Assembly: GCA_963576735.1 (NCBI GenBank)
Contig: OY755184.1
Coordinates: 5,580,001-5,644,000, forward strand
Source of the DNA: Bedellia somnulentella
Lineage: Eukaryota; Arthropoda; Insecta; Lepidoptera; Bedelliidae
Direction of reading: 5' to 3'
DNA length: 64,000 nt
The notes under the pieces were generated by a model. The model ran no database searches and had not been told where the DNA came from. It saw only the letters and a program-made list of their open reading frames with translations. Shown here one piece after another: positions 1-15,170 of this stretch; position 1 is the first letter of the stretch, and every line of letters starts with the position of its first letter. The translations under genes and the position numbers were made by a program.

Positions 1-24
1 TGGCATAACTACTAAAGGAACGAA

Positions 25-262
25 TTATTTTCTGAACTGTGAGAGTTTGTTTATGAACAAAGTCAAGTGGATAATACGCGTCATGGTCATGTGTGCTGAC
101 ATCAAGCAATCAGTCTCCGCATCCGCAAACATGCCTGAAGCGCTACAGAAACGTGGCAACCGGAACAGCACCCTGAATGCATTATTATATTGCACTCTCA
201 GTGTGCTGTACATACGCTGAGTATAGCAGACCCATAGACCGCACGTGTAGAAAGACTGACAA
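25..262 (-). pseudogene. LINE A, C-terminal fragment (left part)
   Basis: The minus strand reads SFYTCGLWVCYTQ, then LRVQYNNAFRV, then LPRFCSASGMF. This resembles the region after the reverse transcriptase domain of a CR1/Jockey-type non-LTR retrotransposon; the clade is not assigned. The frame stops at 25 and is cut at 262, where the LTR element begins. The preceding part of the same LINE resumes at 3320 on the far side of the LTR element, so the two were one sequence before the insertion. It is a dead fragment. Confidence 0.7.
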
Positions 263-740
263 TGATTACTCGTAGAGCTGGTAAGGTGCCGACGTCCAGG
301 GGTCCGGGAGGTTCCGTGTTCAGGAGGGAATAAAAGACGCTAGTGTTCTCTTCAAGTTCTGTATTAATTGTGATCATTTGAATAATTGGGCATTACAAGT
401 GCCCTCTGTACAACAATAGCGGAAGCTTCTAGAATACATAGCAAATCGACCGTTAAAACGGTACTCTATTATCTCGAATGCTCTGGAAGAAATAGACAGT
501 ACTAATGTTCCTAACGGTTGTTTTACATTGATCGAGAATATTCTTTATTACGTAATTACTAGCGACATCTGTTGAGCAATAGTAAGATCTAACTTAACAT
601 ATCAATATGCCTCTGATGGTTTTAATGTACATACTTTTACACCAGATGTCGCCACCTATAAAATACAGTCCTTTTAATTATATTCTTTACCAACCCTTTG
701 GGAAAGGCGCAGCACTATGTTATGATAGTGCGGCTTAACA
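263..740 (-). repeat. LTR (3' LTR of the minus-strand element)
   Basis: This 478-bp copy matches 2842-3319 at a constant offset of 2579 with no difference that I could see. It starts tgattactcg and ends gcggcttaaca. Just inside it (741 onward) the minus strand has a short purine-rich stretch (GTGGGGAACA), a plausible polypurine tract. Confidence 0.9.
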
Positions 741-1100
741 TGTTCCCCACAAAAGGCACTGTATTTTTGGTATGGTGAAGTAACATATATGACCCTGGCC
801 TACCTAACTGACAAGCCTATACTTACTAATCTAATTTTGAATTAAAACACAGGAATAATAAAGATTTATTGGTAAACATAAATTGATTAAAAACGGAACA
901 TAACTTATATCTAACTAATTCTAAATGTTTTCTTTCTTCATCTGGACTTCCGGCCTTGGTTAATTAGTAATCTTCGGTAAAAATTTACTGCTAGTTTCCG
1001 CTAATTGAGTTCAGTAATTTAAATCAAGCATCGTCTCGGTGTAAGGGTTTCAAATTCTATTCTTTGTGGTGTTCTTTGGATTGCATCCAACTTCCCAAAT

Positions 1101-1547
1101 TTACATTTGTGATGGAAGTAGTAACGGACATATATTGTTGACTGCCCGCTTTATAAGCCTGTTGGCTGTTTTAATGGTAGCCACTCGACCGACGTCATCC
1201 GCCCCGAGGTGAGCTTGCTCGATCTTCCCCAGGCGGCACTGACACGGGGGTGTCCTGCTGTCCTTGATCAGCACGATGTTCCCAGGATATAAAGCTGGAC
1301 CACCGCCGTCAGAAGCTCTGGTATATCTGGTGGAGTTGACAAAACATTCTGGTACATCAGTCAGGTCGTGGTCTGGGAGGGCTGTCAGTGATCGGCCCAA
1401 TAAGACGTGAGCTGGTGTTAAGGTTGGGAAATTGTCAGAATTGGAATTGGGTATGGGACAAAGAGGTCGGGAATTTAGGATTCCCTCTATCTGAGTAAGT
1501 GTTGTTGAAAACTCCTCATATGTGAGCGACGCTATACATATCGTCAT
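1101..1547 (-). pseudogene. BEL/Pao integrase C-terminal remnant
   Basis: This open frame of 148 codons has the features of the region after the integrase core in BEL/Pao polyproteins: LTQIEGILNSRPLCPIP, then LTPAHVLLGRSL, then a block with GNIVLIKD, LGKIEQAHLGADDVGRVA and a final TANRLIKRAVNNICPLL. This corresponds to the integrase tail often annotated DUF5641. The catalytic core is missing upstream, where the frame meets a deletion junction near 1548-1660. It is the last coding part before the 3' LTR, as expected. It is a remnant with no function of its own. Confidence 0.8.
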
Positions 1548-1664
1548 AATTTTAACTAATTAATCGTTTAACTATTGAAATTAATTTGTAATAATTATTT
1601 TATAAATAATAATATTATTAATAATAAGATTTCCTAGTCATTAATTCCTCATCTAAGTTATCAC

Positions 1665-1847
1665 TTAAAGTTTCAATTTTACTTTGGAGGTGCTGACCCA
1701 CTTTTTAAATAAAGTGAGTTTCAGTTTATAAGTAGAACGCTGTTTTTTAAGAATTTTTAACTTGTGACCTTCAGGTTCTATTGTTGGACCTTCTTCGTCA
1801 CATTCTTGGTACATTTCACCCGCGGGATTAGTGTTTAGGACACTCAT
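1665..1847 (-). pseudogene. gag N-terminus remnant of the LTR element
   Basis: A 60-codon frame begins with an ATG five bases after the 74-bp repeat array. Its basic second half (LKILKKQRSTYKLKLTLFKKW) resembles the start of BEL/Pao gag proteins, where a 'KKxRxxxKxxLTxFxxxL' pattern is usual. The frame ends at 1665, far short of a full gag, because the middle of the element has been deleted. The position between leader and deletion supports the call; the similarity is judged from memory. Confidence 0.5.
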
Positions 1848-1852
1848 CCCGA

Positions 1853-2529
1853 GCTAAGACACGTTATTCGTGGATAGATATTTAGTATATCTGATCGAAA
1901 GACGTTTATGACGCCTTCCTCTTTTAGCTAAGACACGTTATTCGTGGATAGATATTTAGTATATCTAATCGAAAGGCGTTTACGACGCCTTCCTCTTTTA
2001 GCTAAGACACGTTATTCGTGGATAGATATTTAGTATATCTAATCGAAAGACATTTACGACGCCTTCCTCTTTTAGCTAAGACACGTTATCCGTGGATAGA
2101 TATTTAGTATATCTAATCGAAAGACGTTTATGACGCCTTCCTCTTTTAGCTAAGACACGTTATCCGTGGATAGATATTTAGTATATCTAATCGAAAGGCG
2201 TTAACGACGCCTTCCTCTTTTAGCTAAGACACGTTATCCGTGGATAGATATTTAGTATATCTAATCGAAAGGCGTTTATGACGCCTTCCTCTTTTAGCTA
2301 AGACACGTTATCCGTGGATAGATATTTAGTATATCTAATCGAAAGACGTTTATGACGCCTTCCTCTTTTAGCTAAGACACGTTATCCGTGGATAGATATT
2401 TAGTATATCTAATCGAAAGGCGTTAACGACGCCTTCCTCTTTTAGCTAAGACACGTTATCCGTGGATAGATATTTAGTATATCTAATCGAAAGGCGTTTA
2501 TGACGCCTTCCTCTTTTAGCTAAGACACG
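1853..2529. repeat. 74-bp tandem repeat array (nine units plus a stub) in the LTR-element leader
   Basis: Units start with gctaagacac at 1853, 1927, 2001, 2075, 2149, 2223, 2297, 2371 and 2445, with a partial unit at 2519. The period is exactly 74 bp. Variable sites show that units 4-5-6 (2075-2296) and 7-8-9 (2297-2518) carry the same order of variants, so a 222-bp block has been duplicated as a whole. Each unit contains an inverted repeat (aggcgt and acgcct around a 5-base loop). The array lies between the primer-binding site and the gag-like start, that is, in the 5' untranslated leader of the element. Confidence 0.95.
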
Positions 2530-2827
2530 GTTTAAATGAACACAGCGATAAAAAATAAGCAATCTAAACGAGATTTTAACGAAATAAAGAGGAATTCAAT
2601 TACAAATACAACATAACCTCCCAGACAGAGTTAACCCTAAAGGAATGAGGAAAGATAGGAAAAAAACAACCAACTCACGATTTCAGGCCGATACTTAGCC
2701 CTCTCACAATCCTGGTAGCTTCTCAATCTTCTCCTTCGGTGGTTTTTCTGTCCCAAAAAAAAACACGACGTAGTCTCAGCAGGATTCCAGCTATTTTCTC
2801 TCAGGTATTTACTTTTCTTCCTTTTTA

Positions 2828-2839
2828 CGTTGGGCGCCA
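2828..2839 (-). promoter_or_regulatory. tRNA primer-binding site of the LTR element
   Basis: On the minus strand TGGCGCCCAACG follows the 5' LTR (2842-3319) after a 2-base spacer. Sequences starting TGGCGCC are classic retroelement primer-binding sites. The primer tRNA was not identified. The site fixes the element's orientation as minus. Confidence 0.75.
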
Positions 2840-2841
2840 AA

Positions 2842-3319
2842 TGATTACTCGTAGAGCTGGTAAGGTGCCGACGTCCAGGGGTCCGGGAGGTTCCGTGTTC
2901 AGGAGGGAATAAAAGACGCTAGTGTTCTCTTCAAGTTCTGTATTAATTGTGATCATTTGAATAATTGGGCATTACAAGTGCCCTCTGTACAACAATAGCG
3001 GAAGCTTCTAGAATACATAGCAAATCGACCGTTAAAACGGTACTCTATTATCTCGAATGCTCTGGAAGAAATAGACAGTACTAATGTTCCTAACGGTTGT
3101 TTTACATTGATCGAGAATATTCTTTATTACGTAATTACTAGCGACATCTGTTGAGCAATAGTAAGATCTAACTTAACATATCAATATGCCTCTGATGGTT
3201 TTAATGTACATACTTTTACACCAGATGTCGCCACCTATAAAATACAGTCCTTTTAATTATATTCTTTACCAACCCTTTGGGAAAGGCGCAGCACTATGTT
3301 ATGATAGTGCGGCTTAACA
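2842..3319 (-). repeat. LTR (5' LTR of the minus-strand element)
   Basis: This is the second 478-bp copy, followed on the minus strand by the primer-binding site. It should contain the element's promoter, but I cannot point to a specific TATA box or start site. Confidence 0.9.
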
Positions 3320-3532
3320 ACGCTTTAAAAAGCGTCAGTTTTATTTAGTCACTACAACGCGCAAACCTAGGAGCTAACAAATTACTTCTACTACTGTACG
3401 TCGCAGGAAAATCGTCAATCTCGTTAACTTATAAGTTTCCTAGGAAACTTGTAATTTTCCTGCGACATATCCACATCATCAGTAAGCCTATCCGTGATCC
3501 AGTGACCCAAGTATTTGAACTCATCATCATCA
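3320..3532 (-). pseudogene. LINE A, middle fragment
   Basis: On the minus strand the frame reads EFKYLGHWITDRLTDDVDM (near 3515-3460), is broken by a palindromic insert (3400-3466), then reads PRFARCSD, a stop, and IKLTLFKA up to the LTR boundary. This is the order expected in the thumb and connection region of a CR1/Jockey-like reverse transcriptase. It continues in 25-262 (CQSFYTCGLW) once the LTR element is disregarded. Stops and insertions make it a fossil. Confidence 0.7.
3400..3466. repeat. 67-bp palindromic insert
   Basis: The arms gtcgcaggaaaat (3400-3412) and its exact complement (3454-3466) enclose a perfect 18-bp palindrome aagtttcctaggaaactt (3433-3450). It interrupts the LINE A frame between the DDVDM and RFARCS blocks, so it arrived after the LINE. 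It is probably a very short MITE-like or foldback insertion. Confidence 0.75.
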
Positions 3533-3540
3533 TGTAGTCC

Positions 3541-4040
3541 TGTTATCACTCAGCAGGGACAAAGGGCCCGAAGAAGAGATCTCCACTTTTCTCGATTTTG
3601 TGCGGTAGCTTCCAGGTCCTTCCAGCTGAGTTTAGTTGATGCAGCCTCTTTTTCAACTGAGCACCTCCAGGTGGTACGGGGGCGACCGACCCGGCCTTCT
3701 TTTGCCATACGCTTGCCACTTTAACCCTTGTTTGGATAGATGAGTGTCTGGTCTTCTCAGTACATGTCCAATCCAACGCCATTTCCTCATAAGGATCTCC
3801 TTGTCGATGGGCTTTTGTTCAGTCAACTCCCACAGCCTTACGTTAGTTATGGTTCGCGGCCAGAAGATTCCCAGAGTGCGTCGTAAACATTTATTCACGA
3901 AGACCTGTAGCTTGCTGGTTACTTCATTTTTAACGAGCCATGTCTCGCATCCGTACAGGAGGGCTGAATTTACGCCGTGTTGGAAGGCGTCCACACCGGT
4001 TTTAGTTGGGTATTTAAACACTCGACGATATTCAGAAGAG
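3541..4040 (-). pseudogene. LINE B, C-terminal and 3' end fragment
   Basis: The minus strand encodes ALLYGCETWLVKNEV, KLQVFVNKCLRRTLGI, RKWRWIGHVLRR, then after one frame change WKDLEATAQNREKWRSLL and a stop near 3549. This is a typical C-terminus of a non-LTR element; I judge it RTE-like or related, without certainty. A run of tgatgatgatgag follows the stop. The fragment splits LINE A between 4030 and 3532, and the similar sequence on both sides (a degenerate gagttcaaatac) may be its old target duplication. Confidence 0.7.
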
Positions 4041-4218
4041 TGCCACAAAGTGTGATACGAAAGTCCAACTTATAACTCTTGTTACCGGCCTTGAAAATCA
4101 TGAGCTCGCTCTTGGAAGCATTATACTTGAGACAAAGAACCACTGCAAAATCGCCCCCCGAAATTTGGAGCGAAGCCGGACAAACCAAACATTTAGAAAT
4201 TCTAGTATATTTTTCCAT
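4030..4218 (-). pseudogene. LINE A, upstream fragment
   Basis: The minus strand reads LKYNASKSELMIFKAGNKSY and then FRITLCGTLLNIVE, a block found just after the catalytic FADD motif region in CR1/Jockey-like reverse transcriptases. It leads directly into EFKYLGHW at 3515 if LINE B is ignored. The 5' part of the LINE is missing. Confidence 0.65.
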
Positions 4219-4219
4219 T

Positions 4220-5560
4220 TAAAAAAAATATAAACAAAGCTCAGAACACAGAGGAATAGCGATAAAAAAATGGAGATTTGAAAAAAAATTAGCATACCTT
4301 CGCTGCAATGGAACAATGAAAAATTCTTTAAGCGTGTGCGAGTTCTGTTTACACTCGTTTCCCATAGACTAACATGGGAAACTTTCGAGGCTGATTATTA
4401 CTCAACATCTTTCTTAATTTTCTCTTCGTTAAAACCTTTTCCTTAATGTCTTGTCGTCCTTAAACCATCGTGCAAAATTTGGCTGTGAACCGTTTAGGAG
4501 GGTGTCCCTCAAGCCATAATCCTCAAAGTTTAAAACTTCATGAAATTGATTTTGATCAATGCTTAAAAATTGTGCATAAATAGGGCTAAATAGTGCCATA
4601 TGTTATAGCTAAAATTTATTGAGGATTATGGCTTGAACCTCAATATCTGCAGCAAACAAACGGTGCGGCCTAGAGTCTAGGTTAAGGTTTCAAAAAATAG
4701 TGCATAAATAGTGCTCACGTTATGCCAATTCCCAGAAGGAACCGTTCATTGGTTCCGGAGTTATTAAGGTTTCCTGATGAGCATATGGCTTGAGGTTTTG
4801 AAAACCTCAAATATCTCCGCAATGTCTGCAACTATTCGGTTGAAAGTTATGTCAAAAAATAGTGTGGAAATAGTGCTTCCGGACTATAATAGGCTATTTG
4901 ACTGTAATAAAAATATACAGTTCTTTTATTTCATTTGTCTTAATATTTCTTTTTTGGAGCAATATGTGATAAAATAATGCGAGATAAAAATATTACATTA
5001 TTTCACTACAATCCGTCTTCTGAAATAATTATTTTTGATGCAACTGTCACGTGACTAAAAACGACCGTGATTGGCTATTTCTATAATGACGTAGATTGCA
5101 CATAAACAGACTGTGTAACGCTTCGCTGATTGGTGTTTAGTGCGGAATTGACGTCATTTGTGCTACAGCCGCCATATTACTTAAAATCGCGTTTTCGCGG
5201 CACATTTGAATATTGCATTTTCTTTTTCGATTTTTTATAATAATAATAAAATAGCTAAAATGAAGACAGAAAAATATTTTTTTAGGGCTCCTTATAAACA
5301 AATTAACACCGTAAGATAGTTTTCAAAACTTAGTCAAATAGCCTATTATTTCCATCCGATTTATTAAGCCTAAGTATCTAAATAAAAAGCATTAACTTTT
5401 ACATACATTTCTGTCCAGGTACACTCCAGCAGAAAAGTGATTAGGATTTTTCTTAAAGCAAAAATAAGTATGTAGGTTACATTGCATGTTCATGTTTTAA
5501 TGAACTCACGATTACTTAAGTAGGTAATGTCTTGTTAGATTATGTAGTAACTCTTACTTG
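4220..5560. other. No gene seen; AT-rich repeat debris
   Basis: Only short open frames occur. Phrases such as 'atagtgcataaatagtgc' and 'caagccataatcctcaa' recur between about 4490 and 4870, one of them inverted, suggesting a decayed repeat. The stretch 5040-5170 contains CACGTG, two ATTGGCT/ATTGGTG boxes and two TGACGT motifs close together, but nothing identifies it as a promoter. Confidence 0.4.
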
Positions 5561-5589
5561 GACTTCCGAACGCCGCGATGTTGGCCGCT

Positions 5590-5940
5590 GCCGACTCGCT
5601 CTGCCTGCCATCTTTGACGATCAACGATGAATCATACTATCCCGTCGCTCTGCCAATTGAGCTACAGTGTCAATGGCTTCCAGTGCGAAATTCTTCTATC
5701 CTTTGTTTGTTTTACACTTTTAAAGGAGTGTTTGCGTTCCCTACCACCGAATTTTTTACAAATTCGTAAGGCCACTTGTCCACCTTCTCAGATAGAATTC
5801 AAATGTTGAGAACGCCTAACTATAAATAACAAGAAAATTTCGGAACCCCGCCGGTGTCGATTTTTTTTTCCTTTATTTATCTTTTATTTATTAGTAATAA
5901 TCCCCACAAGAGGTTTTCATGTCAAAAACATTCAAATTAA
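5590..5940 (+). mobile_element. tRNA-bearing inverted retroposon, copy 1 (degenerate)
   Basis: The first half of a tRNA-like sequence lies antisense (5672-5642; gacactgtagctcaattggc on the minus strand). A body with gcgaaattcttctatcctttg and ccacttgtccaccttctcag follows, then the T-arm half of the same tRNA in sense (5845-5862, ccccgccggtgtcga), then a tail ending ggttttcatgtcaaaaacat. The body matches 45905-46070 and the tail matches 17724-17770 in reverse. The left boundary and target duplication are unclear. Confidence 0.6.
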
Positions 5941-6044
5941 TGCTGCATCTCGTTCTAAGTAGGATGACCATCTGGTAATATTATACATTTGGTTTAATGA
6001 TGGTTCCTCAAAAGGTAAAAGCAAACACTTATATTATCTTATCA

Positions 6045-6290
6045 TACATACACTCAAAGCCGAAAATCCGAAAAAAGGTAGCCAGCGCTAAGCAATTAAA
6101 AATTCCTCGGCCACTTTTAGAGGTTGAATGCGAAAAAAATTTATGAAGAAGTAAAGGTAAAGTATGATTAGTGAACCACATTCCCCAACAATTTCTTCAC
6201 GAGCTTCGGAAACCTAGCTCACCTCTTACGACACTCACGGGTTGAAATAGGTTGGTGCTATTCTAAGCCAACACTACCCAGCTTCTTACT
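6045..6290 (-). repeat. Interspersed repeat R1 copy
   Basis: R1 is the most abundant repeat in the window, about 240 bp. In its own orientation it runs from gtgtcggcttagaatagcac, through a block with ggcgatgcggttggagaccc, to gggatttatagccgtgagta. This copy is diverged and reversed. R1 has no coding capacity and no clear tRNA head that I can see; it is probably a SINE or short non-autonomous element. Confidence 0.7.
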
Positions 6291-6774
6291 TTACTTATTA
6301 TTATTACTTCAATTGCCGGATGTGGGCTAGCAAACTGAAGCTGCCATAGGTATGCGCTGTCAACTGATGCATTCAGAATCTGATTATGAACTATTGTGCG
6401 CTACGCAGTTGCAGCTAGGGTTCCCACCTTATTTGAGTGAAAATTGTGTATTTATTAATTCTAGGTGGAAAAAACAAAGTACACAGCAAAAAAAATATAC
6501 GATTTTTTCTATTTTGCTCATACAATTATCAAATTTGTTTGCAATATTTATCGGATTTTTATAATTTTGAATATATTTCAAGCACTTTTTCTCTTAATCA
6601 AATTTAAGGCTGCTTTATTTTTTTCCCCTCTCCATTTCAGTTTCAGTACAGAAAATATTCTTTCTGTTAAATCTGAAGTGGCAGGTACTGATAAAATATA
6701 TGATATAAATTTAAATTTATTAGGAACATCATTACTTGTATTGAAAATGTATTGCCACTTTTAAGCTGTTGCTA

Positions 6775-7065
6775 AATCATTGCTGTATTGTGTTGGCCGT
6801 TCGTTATTACAAGAACTATTATAAAACACAAAAGTAATGAACAGTGAATTAATTTTGCACCTTACGCCGATGTGAATGTAGCGAAATGGCCAAGGCACAT
6901 ATTTTATCTATGGTGTAGAGTTTGTGAAGTTAGGGCGCGTAGTGTTAGAAGCTTGGCTCTACATGATATTTGATAACTTTTTGACAGTGCGAGTCATATG
7001 GGCTCGTCTTGGCAACATTTTACATGAAAATGTTTTTGGTGGGATTGATATTACTTAGTAAGGAC
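6775..7065 (+). repeat. Single-arm relative of the foldback at 16424-17340
   Basis: The sequence from gtgttggccgttcgttatta to atgaaaatgtttttggtggg matches the central spacer and part of one arm of the 0.9-kb foldback. The matching second arm is absent here, so this copy cannot form the long hairpin. Nothing coding is seen in 5940-7470 apart from these repeats. Confidence 0.7.
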
Positions 7066-7085
7066 AAGAAATTGACATTAGAATA

Positions 7086-7127
7086 ATTATACCACTTCTC
7101 CAACACTATTTGGAGAAGTGGTATAAT
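7086..7127. repeat. Perfect 18-bp hairpin
   Basis: The arms 7086-7103 (attataccacttctccaa) and 7110-7127 are exact complements around a 6-base loop. It stands about 350 bp past the stop codon of the reductase gene, on its downstream side. A MITE remnant or chance duplication is more likely than a regulatory RNA. Confidence 0.6.
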
Positions 7128-7475
7128 GGTATAGTGGTAAAGCTTTATCAATAAAGAATTTTGCGTTCATATTTCTGAAATGATATCGTATAAAACCACT
7201 CTTTGGTTCTGTGTTAAAAATAGAGTATTTTAACGTACTTTATTGATGTCGTAGATAATAAAGTACATATGCGAAAAAGAGTACAATACTCTATTTTATA
7301 GTACGGGTGGCAACCCTAGTTGCAGCATACACGCAGTTTGAAGCAGCCCAATGTAATTACGAAATTAACATTTGATATGATAATGCGGGTCCATCGGGTT
7401 AAAATAAACAATATTTAACAATTCTTCAAAAAATATATTTAAATAAGCAATAGTAGATACTACTTAAATTTTAAA

Positions 7476-12881
<5,406 letters not shown>

Positions 12882-12899
12882 TTTTTATCTGTAAAATAA

Positions 12900-13757
12900 A
12901 TATGCATGTACTCGATTTATTAATAGTACAATATAATTCGACACAGTTTAAATTATTTAGATTTTTGGGTAAACTTCTGTATAGTTTGATTAACGGTCAG
13001 GTAAATTATATTGATGTCAATAGCACGCAAATGACCAACCGCAAATGATAAGATGACCGTTATTTTGTCAAAAAACTGCAACAGTATTCGACCTTCAGTG
13101 TTATTTCAAAGACATTTGTTTTTGCAGTTCATTAATAAAATATCGAAAATCATAGGTTTCTTTAGTATATTATCGTAATAATTTCATTTGAGATCACAAA
13201 GTCGTGAAATATAATGTAATTAGCAAAATTTTATTAAACATTTCGCTTTATTTGCATGTCGCTCCGTGATATTTTCGATCGATGACGTCATTAAGTACAA
13301 AAGTTAAACAATCTTTAAAAAATCATAACTTTACAATTACTCATTTCAAGTGAAAAATATTCAAATTAGTCTTTTATTTTCATGTTTGCTATCGAATAAA
13401 AATATTTAATAAATACCAAAAAAAAACTTTGCATACCGAATTTGGTATACAAAGTGTCATAAAAGTGACACTCAATACAAAACCATTTCGTTCTTAAACA
13501 ACATTTTCTTGAAATTTAATAGAGTAAAACTATGATTTTCTGGATTTTCTTTATTTTAAGAAATAACTTTAATAGTGTTTGACAGTGGATCTCCTTTAAG
13601 GACAAACGTTATTGCAGTTTATTACAAAAACAACTAGAATTTACACTTATAATATTAGTTATTTGAGATCAAAAATTCGGCGATGGTTTTACTAACGGCA
13701 ACCCTTTTTATTAAACCTTTCACTTCAATACGGGATTCTTGCTATCGATGACGTCAT
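12900..13757. other. No gene seen upstream of the reductase start
   Basis: This AT-rich stretch precedes the reductase start codon. It presumably includes that gene's promoter and 5' untranslated region, but no TATA box or initiator can be chosen with confidence. A phrase with gatgacgtcatt occurs at 13283 and 13748 in similar contexts, suggesting a small repeated unit. Confidence 0.35.
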
Positions 13758-13762
13758 TTTAA

Positions 13763-13999
13763 GGTGCTCCCTCAGCGCGAGCATTCACGTGTACTGTTTA
13801 AGCATTCGTGTGTAACATTATAGATTTGTTTTTGATCATTACATTACAATAATATCTCCCTGATTGACGAGCATTCGCGTGTAATTCATACAAACATTAA
13901 AAGGTGCGCAATGTAATGCTCGTTTCTCCTCCCTCATTTATGTAATGCTCGAAACTGTAACGTTACTTTACACGCAAATGCTCCTAGTGAGGGAGTACC
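13763..13999. mobile_element. 237-bp MITE with TTTAA target duplication
   Basis: The terminal inverted repeats are ggtgctccctcagcgcgagc on the left and, in reverse complement, ggtactccctcactaggagc on the right. The 5-bp flanks are tttaa at 13758-13762 and 14000-14004. The interior repeats a 'gagcattcgcgtgta'-like unit in both orientations. There is no coding sequence. It is a non-autonomous DNA transposon whose parent is unknown. Confidence 0.8.
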
Positions 14000-14136
14000 T
14001 TTAAATGAATCTTGAATTTTTGTGTTTGCTTTCTAACAATATTTTTTAAAAAAAAAAAATAAGTTTTAATTATGAATTACAAAAAAGTAACTAGGTAAGA
14101 AATCGCCACTAAATAAGTCTTGCAGGACTCTAGGCA

Positions 14137-14180
14137 ATTACCCTGATCGCCCAGTGGGTAAGCCCAATTCCTTATTATAT
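14137..14180 (+). repeat. tRNA-like SINE head fragment
   Basis: The phrase tgatcgcccagtgggtaagc resembles a pol III A box (TRGCNNAGYNGG-like). No convincing B box follows at the right distance, so only a fragment of a tRNA-derived SINE is inferred. Confidence 0.35.
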
Positions 14181-14581
14181 AGGTATCTTTCTTCCGGCCT
14201 ACGCTTCGTTGCAAGTTGCAGGATTTTCATTGTCAAAACTGTCAGATCGTAATTTTATCACTTGGGAACGACTATCTTGCAAAGGCGACTTTCGCACCGC
14301 AAAATAACCGTCACCACTTGCAGACTTCCCACTGGACGTTCCGGCAACTGCCCAAGATCCTGAAAGTTTTATGGTCCCTCAATATTATATTTTCCCACAT
14401 TTGGATCCCAGAATAAATGGTTGACCTTTAGAAGATCTGACCACGACGGCCTCTAATATTATAGGTTTAAAGACCTGATGAGTTGTGTTGCGATAAAGCG
14501 TTAAAGTAGCCACGTCCATGTGCAATCATCGTGAATTTTGAGTCATTGATTTAAACATCCAGGAAGTTTGTTTATTTTTAT

Positions 14582-14700
14582 CTTCGATCATATATACCAA
14601 AGATACACCAACAAAGCACGAAAAACGGCCGGGCAAAACAGCGCTTACATTTATGATAGGCACCGATTCAGTGACAGTCGCGTGCTAGACCTCAAGCGAA
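14582..14700 (+). repeat. Half copy of the MITE at 44101-44354
   Basis: From cgatcatatataccaaagat through caacaaagcacgaaaaacgg to a cgcgtgctagacct phrase, it matches the left half of 44101-44354. The right inverted repeat is missing. It is followed by a gaaagaaagaaag run (14728 onward) and A-rich sequence to 14930 with no credible gene. Confidence 0.6.
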
Positions 14701-15170
14701 GCAATCCTCTCTTTAAAAAATATAAAGAAAGAAAGAAAGAAAGCAAGAAAGAGAGACATTTATTCGCTGCACAGATGAGCAAGAAACATACAGTTAAACA
14801 TAAAAAGAAAAATAGAAGCATTGACACAAACAACATTGGAAAAAAACATAAAAAAATATATAATAATAATAGAAAAAACAATGTAATACAGAACGTATTA
14901 CAAAGCAAAGATAGAAAATAAAAAACTTTTTTCTATAAATAACAACATCAGTTGACCATTTACATACAAAGGTCTCTGCGCAGCGAAACGGTGCTGACTC
15001 AGCATAACGTTATGAGCTTCATACTTTCGGTAAGTTTAAATACATAGAATAAAGAGTAACATAATAATTTCAACAAAACTAAATAGCTTTCAGTTATCAA
15101 AAATAAGTGAAAATAAACAATAGTAACCGGTGAAACATTTCGACGTCTTGGAAGAATGCAAGTCGTAATT

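Larger units (their letters stand above)
263..3319 (-). mobile_element. BEL/Pao-type LTR retrotransposon, internally deleted
   Basis: Two direct repeats of 478 bp (263-740 and 2842-3319) bound a 2.1-kb interior. Read on the minus strand the order is: LTR, primer-binding site (2839-2828), leader, an array of 74-bp repeats, the first 60 codons of a gag-like frame (1847-1665), a deletion junction, the tail of a BEL/Pao integrase (1547-1101), and LTR. Protease, reverse transcriptase, RNase H and most of integrase are absent, so the copy cannot move by itself. The LTRs begin TG and end CA on the plus strand. They appear identical by eye, which implies a young insertion. No clean target duplication is visible (flanks gacaa and acgct). 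It sits inside an older LINE. Confidence 0.85.

Noticed and set aside
1853..2529. Regular repeats considered as a CRISPR array
   Set aside because: There are no unique spacers: the units are continuous, and the sequence is eukaryotic and inside an LTR element.
2637..2840. 67-codon frame right after the 5' LTR of the BEL/Pao element
   Set aside because: It lies in the leader over the primer-binding site and does not resemble gag; the gag-like frame begins at 1847.
5040..5170. CACGTG, ATTGG and TGACGT motifs as a promoter
   Set aside because: No gene starts nearby on either strand, and such short motifs are frequent by chance.
14568..14921. Open frame of 117 codons rich in Lys/Asn
   Set aside because: It starts in a MITE fragment and continues through A-rich and gaaa-repeat sequence; the composition alone explains the lack of stops.
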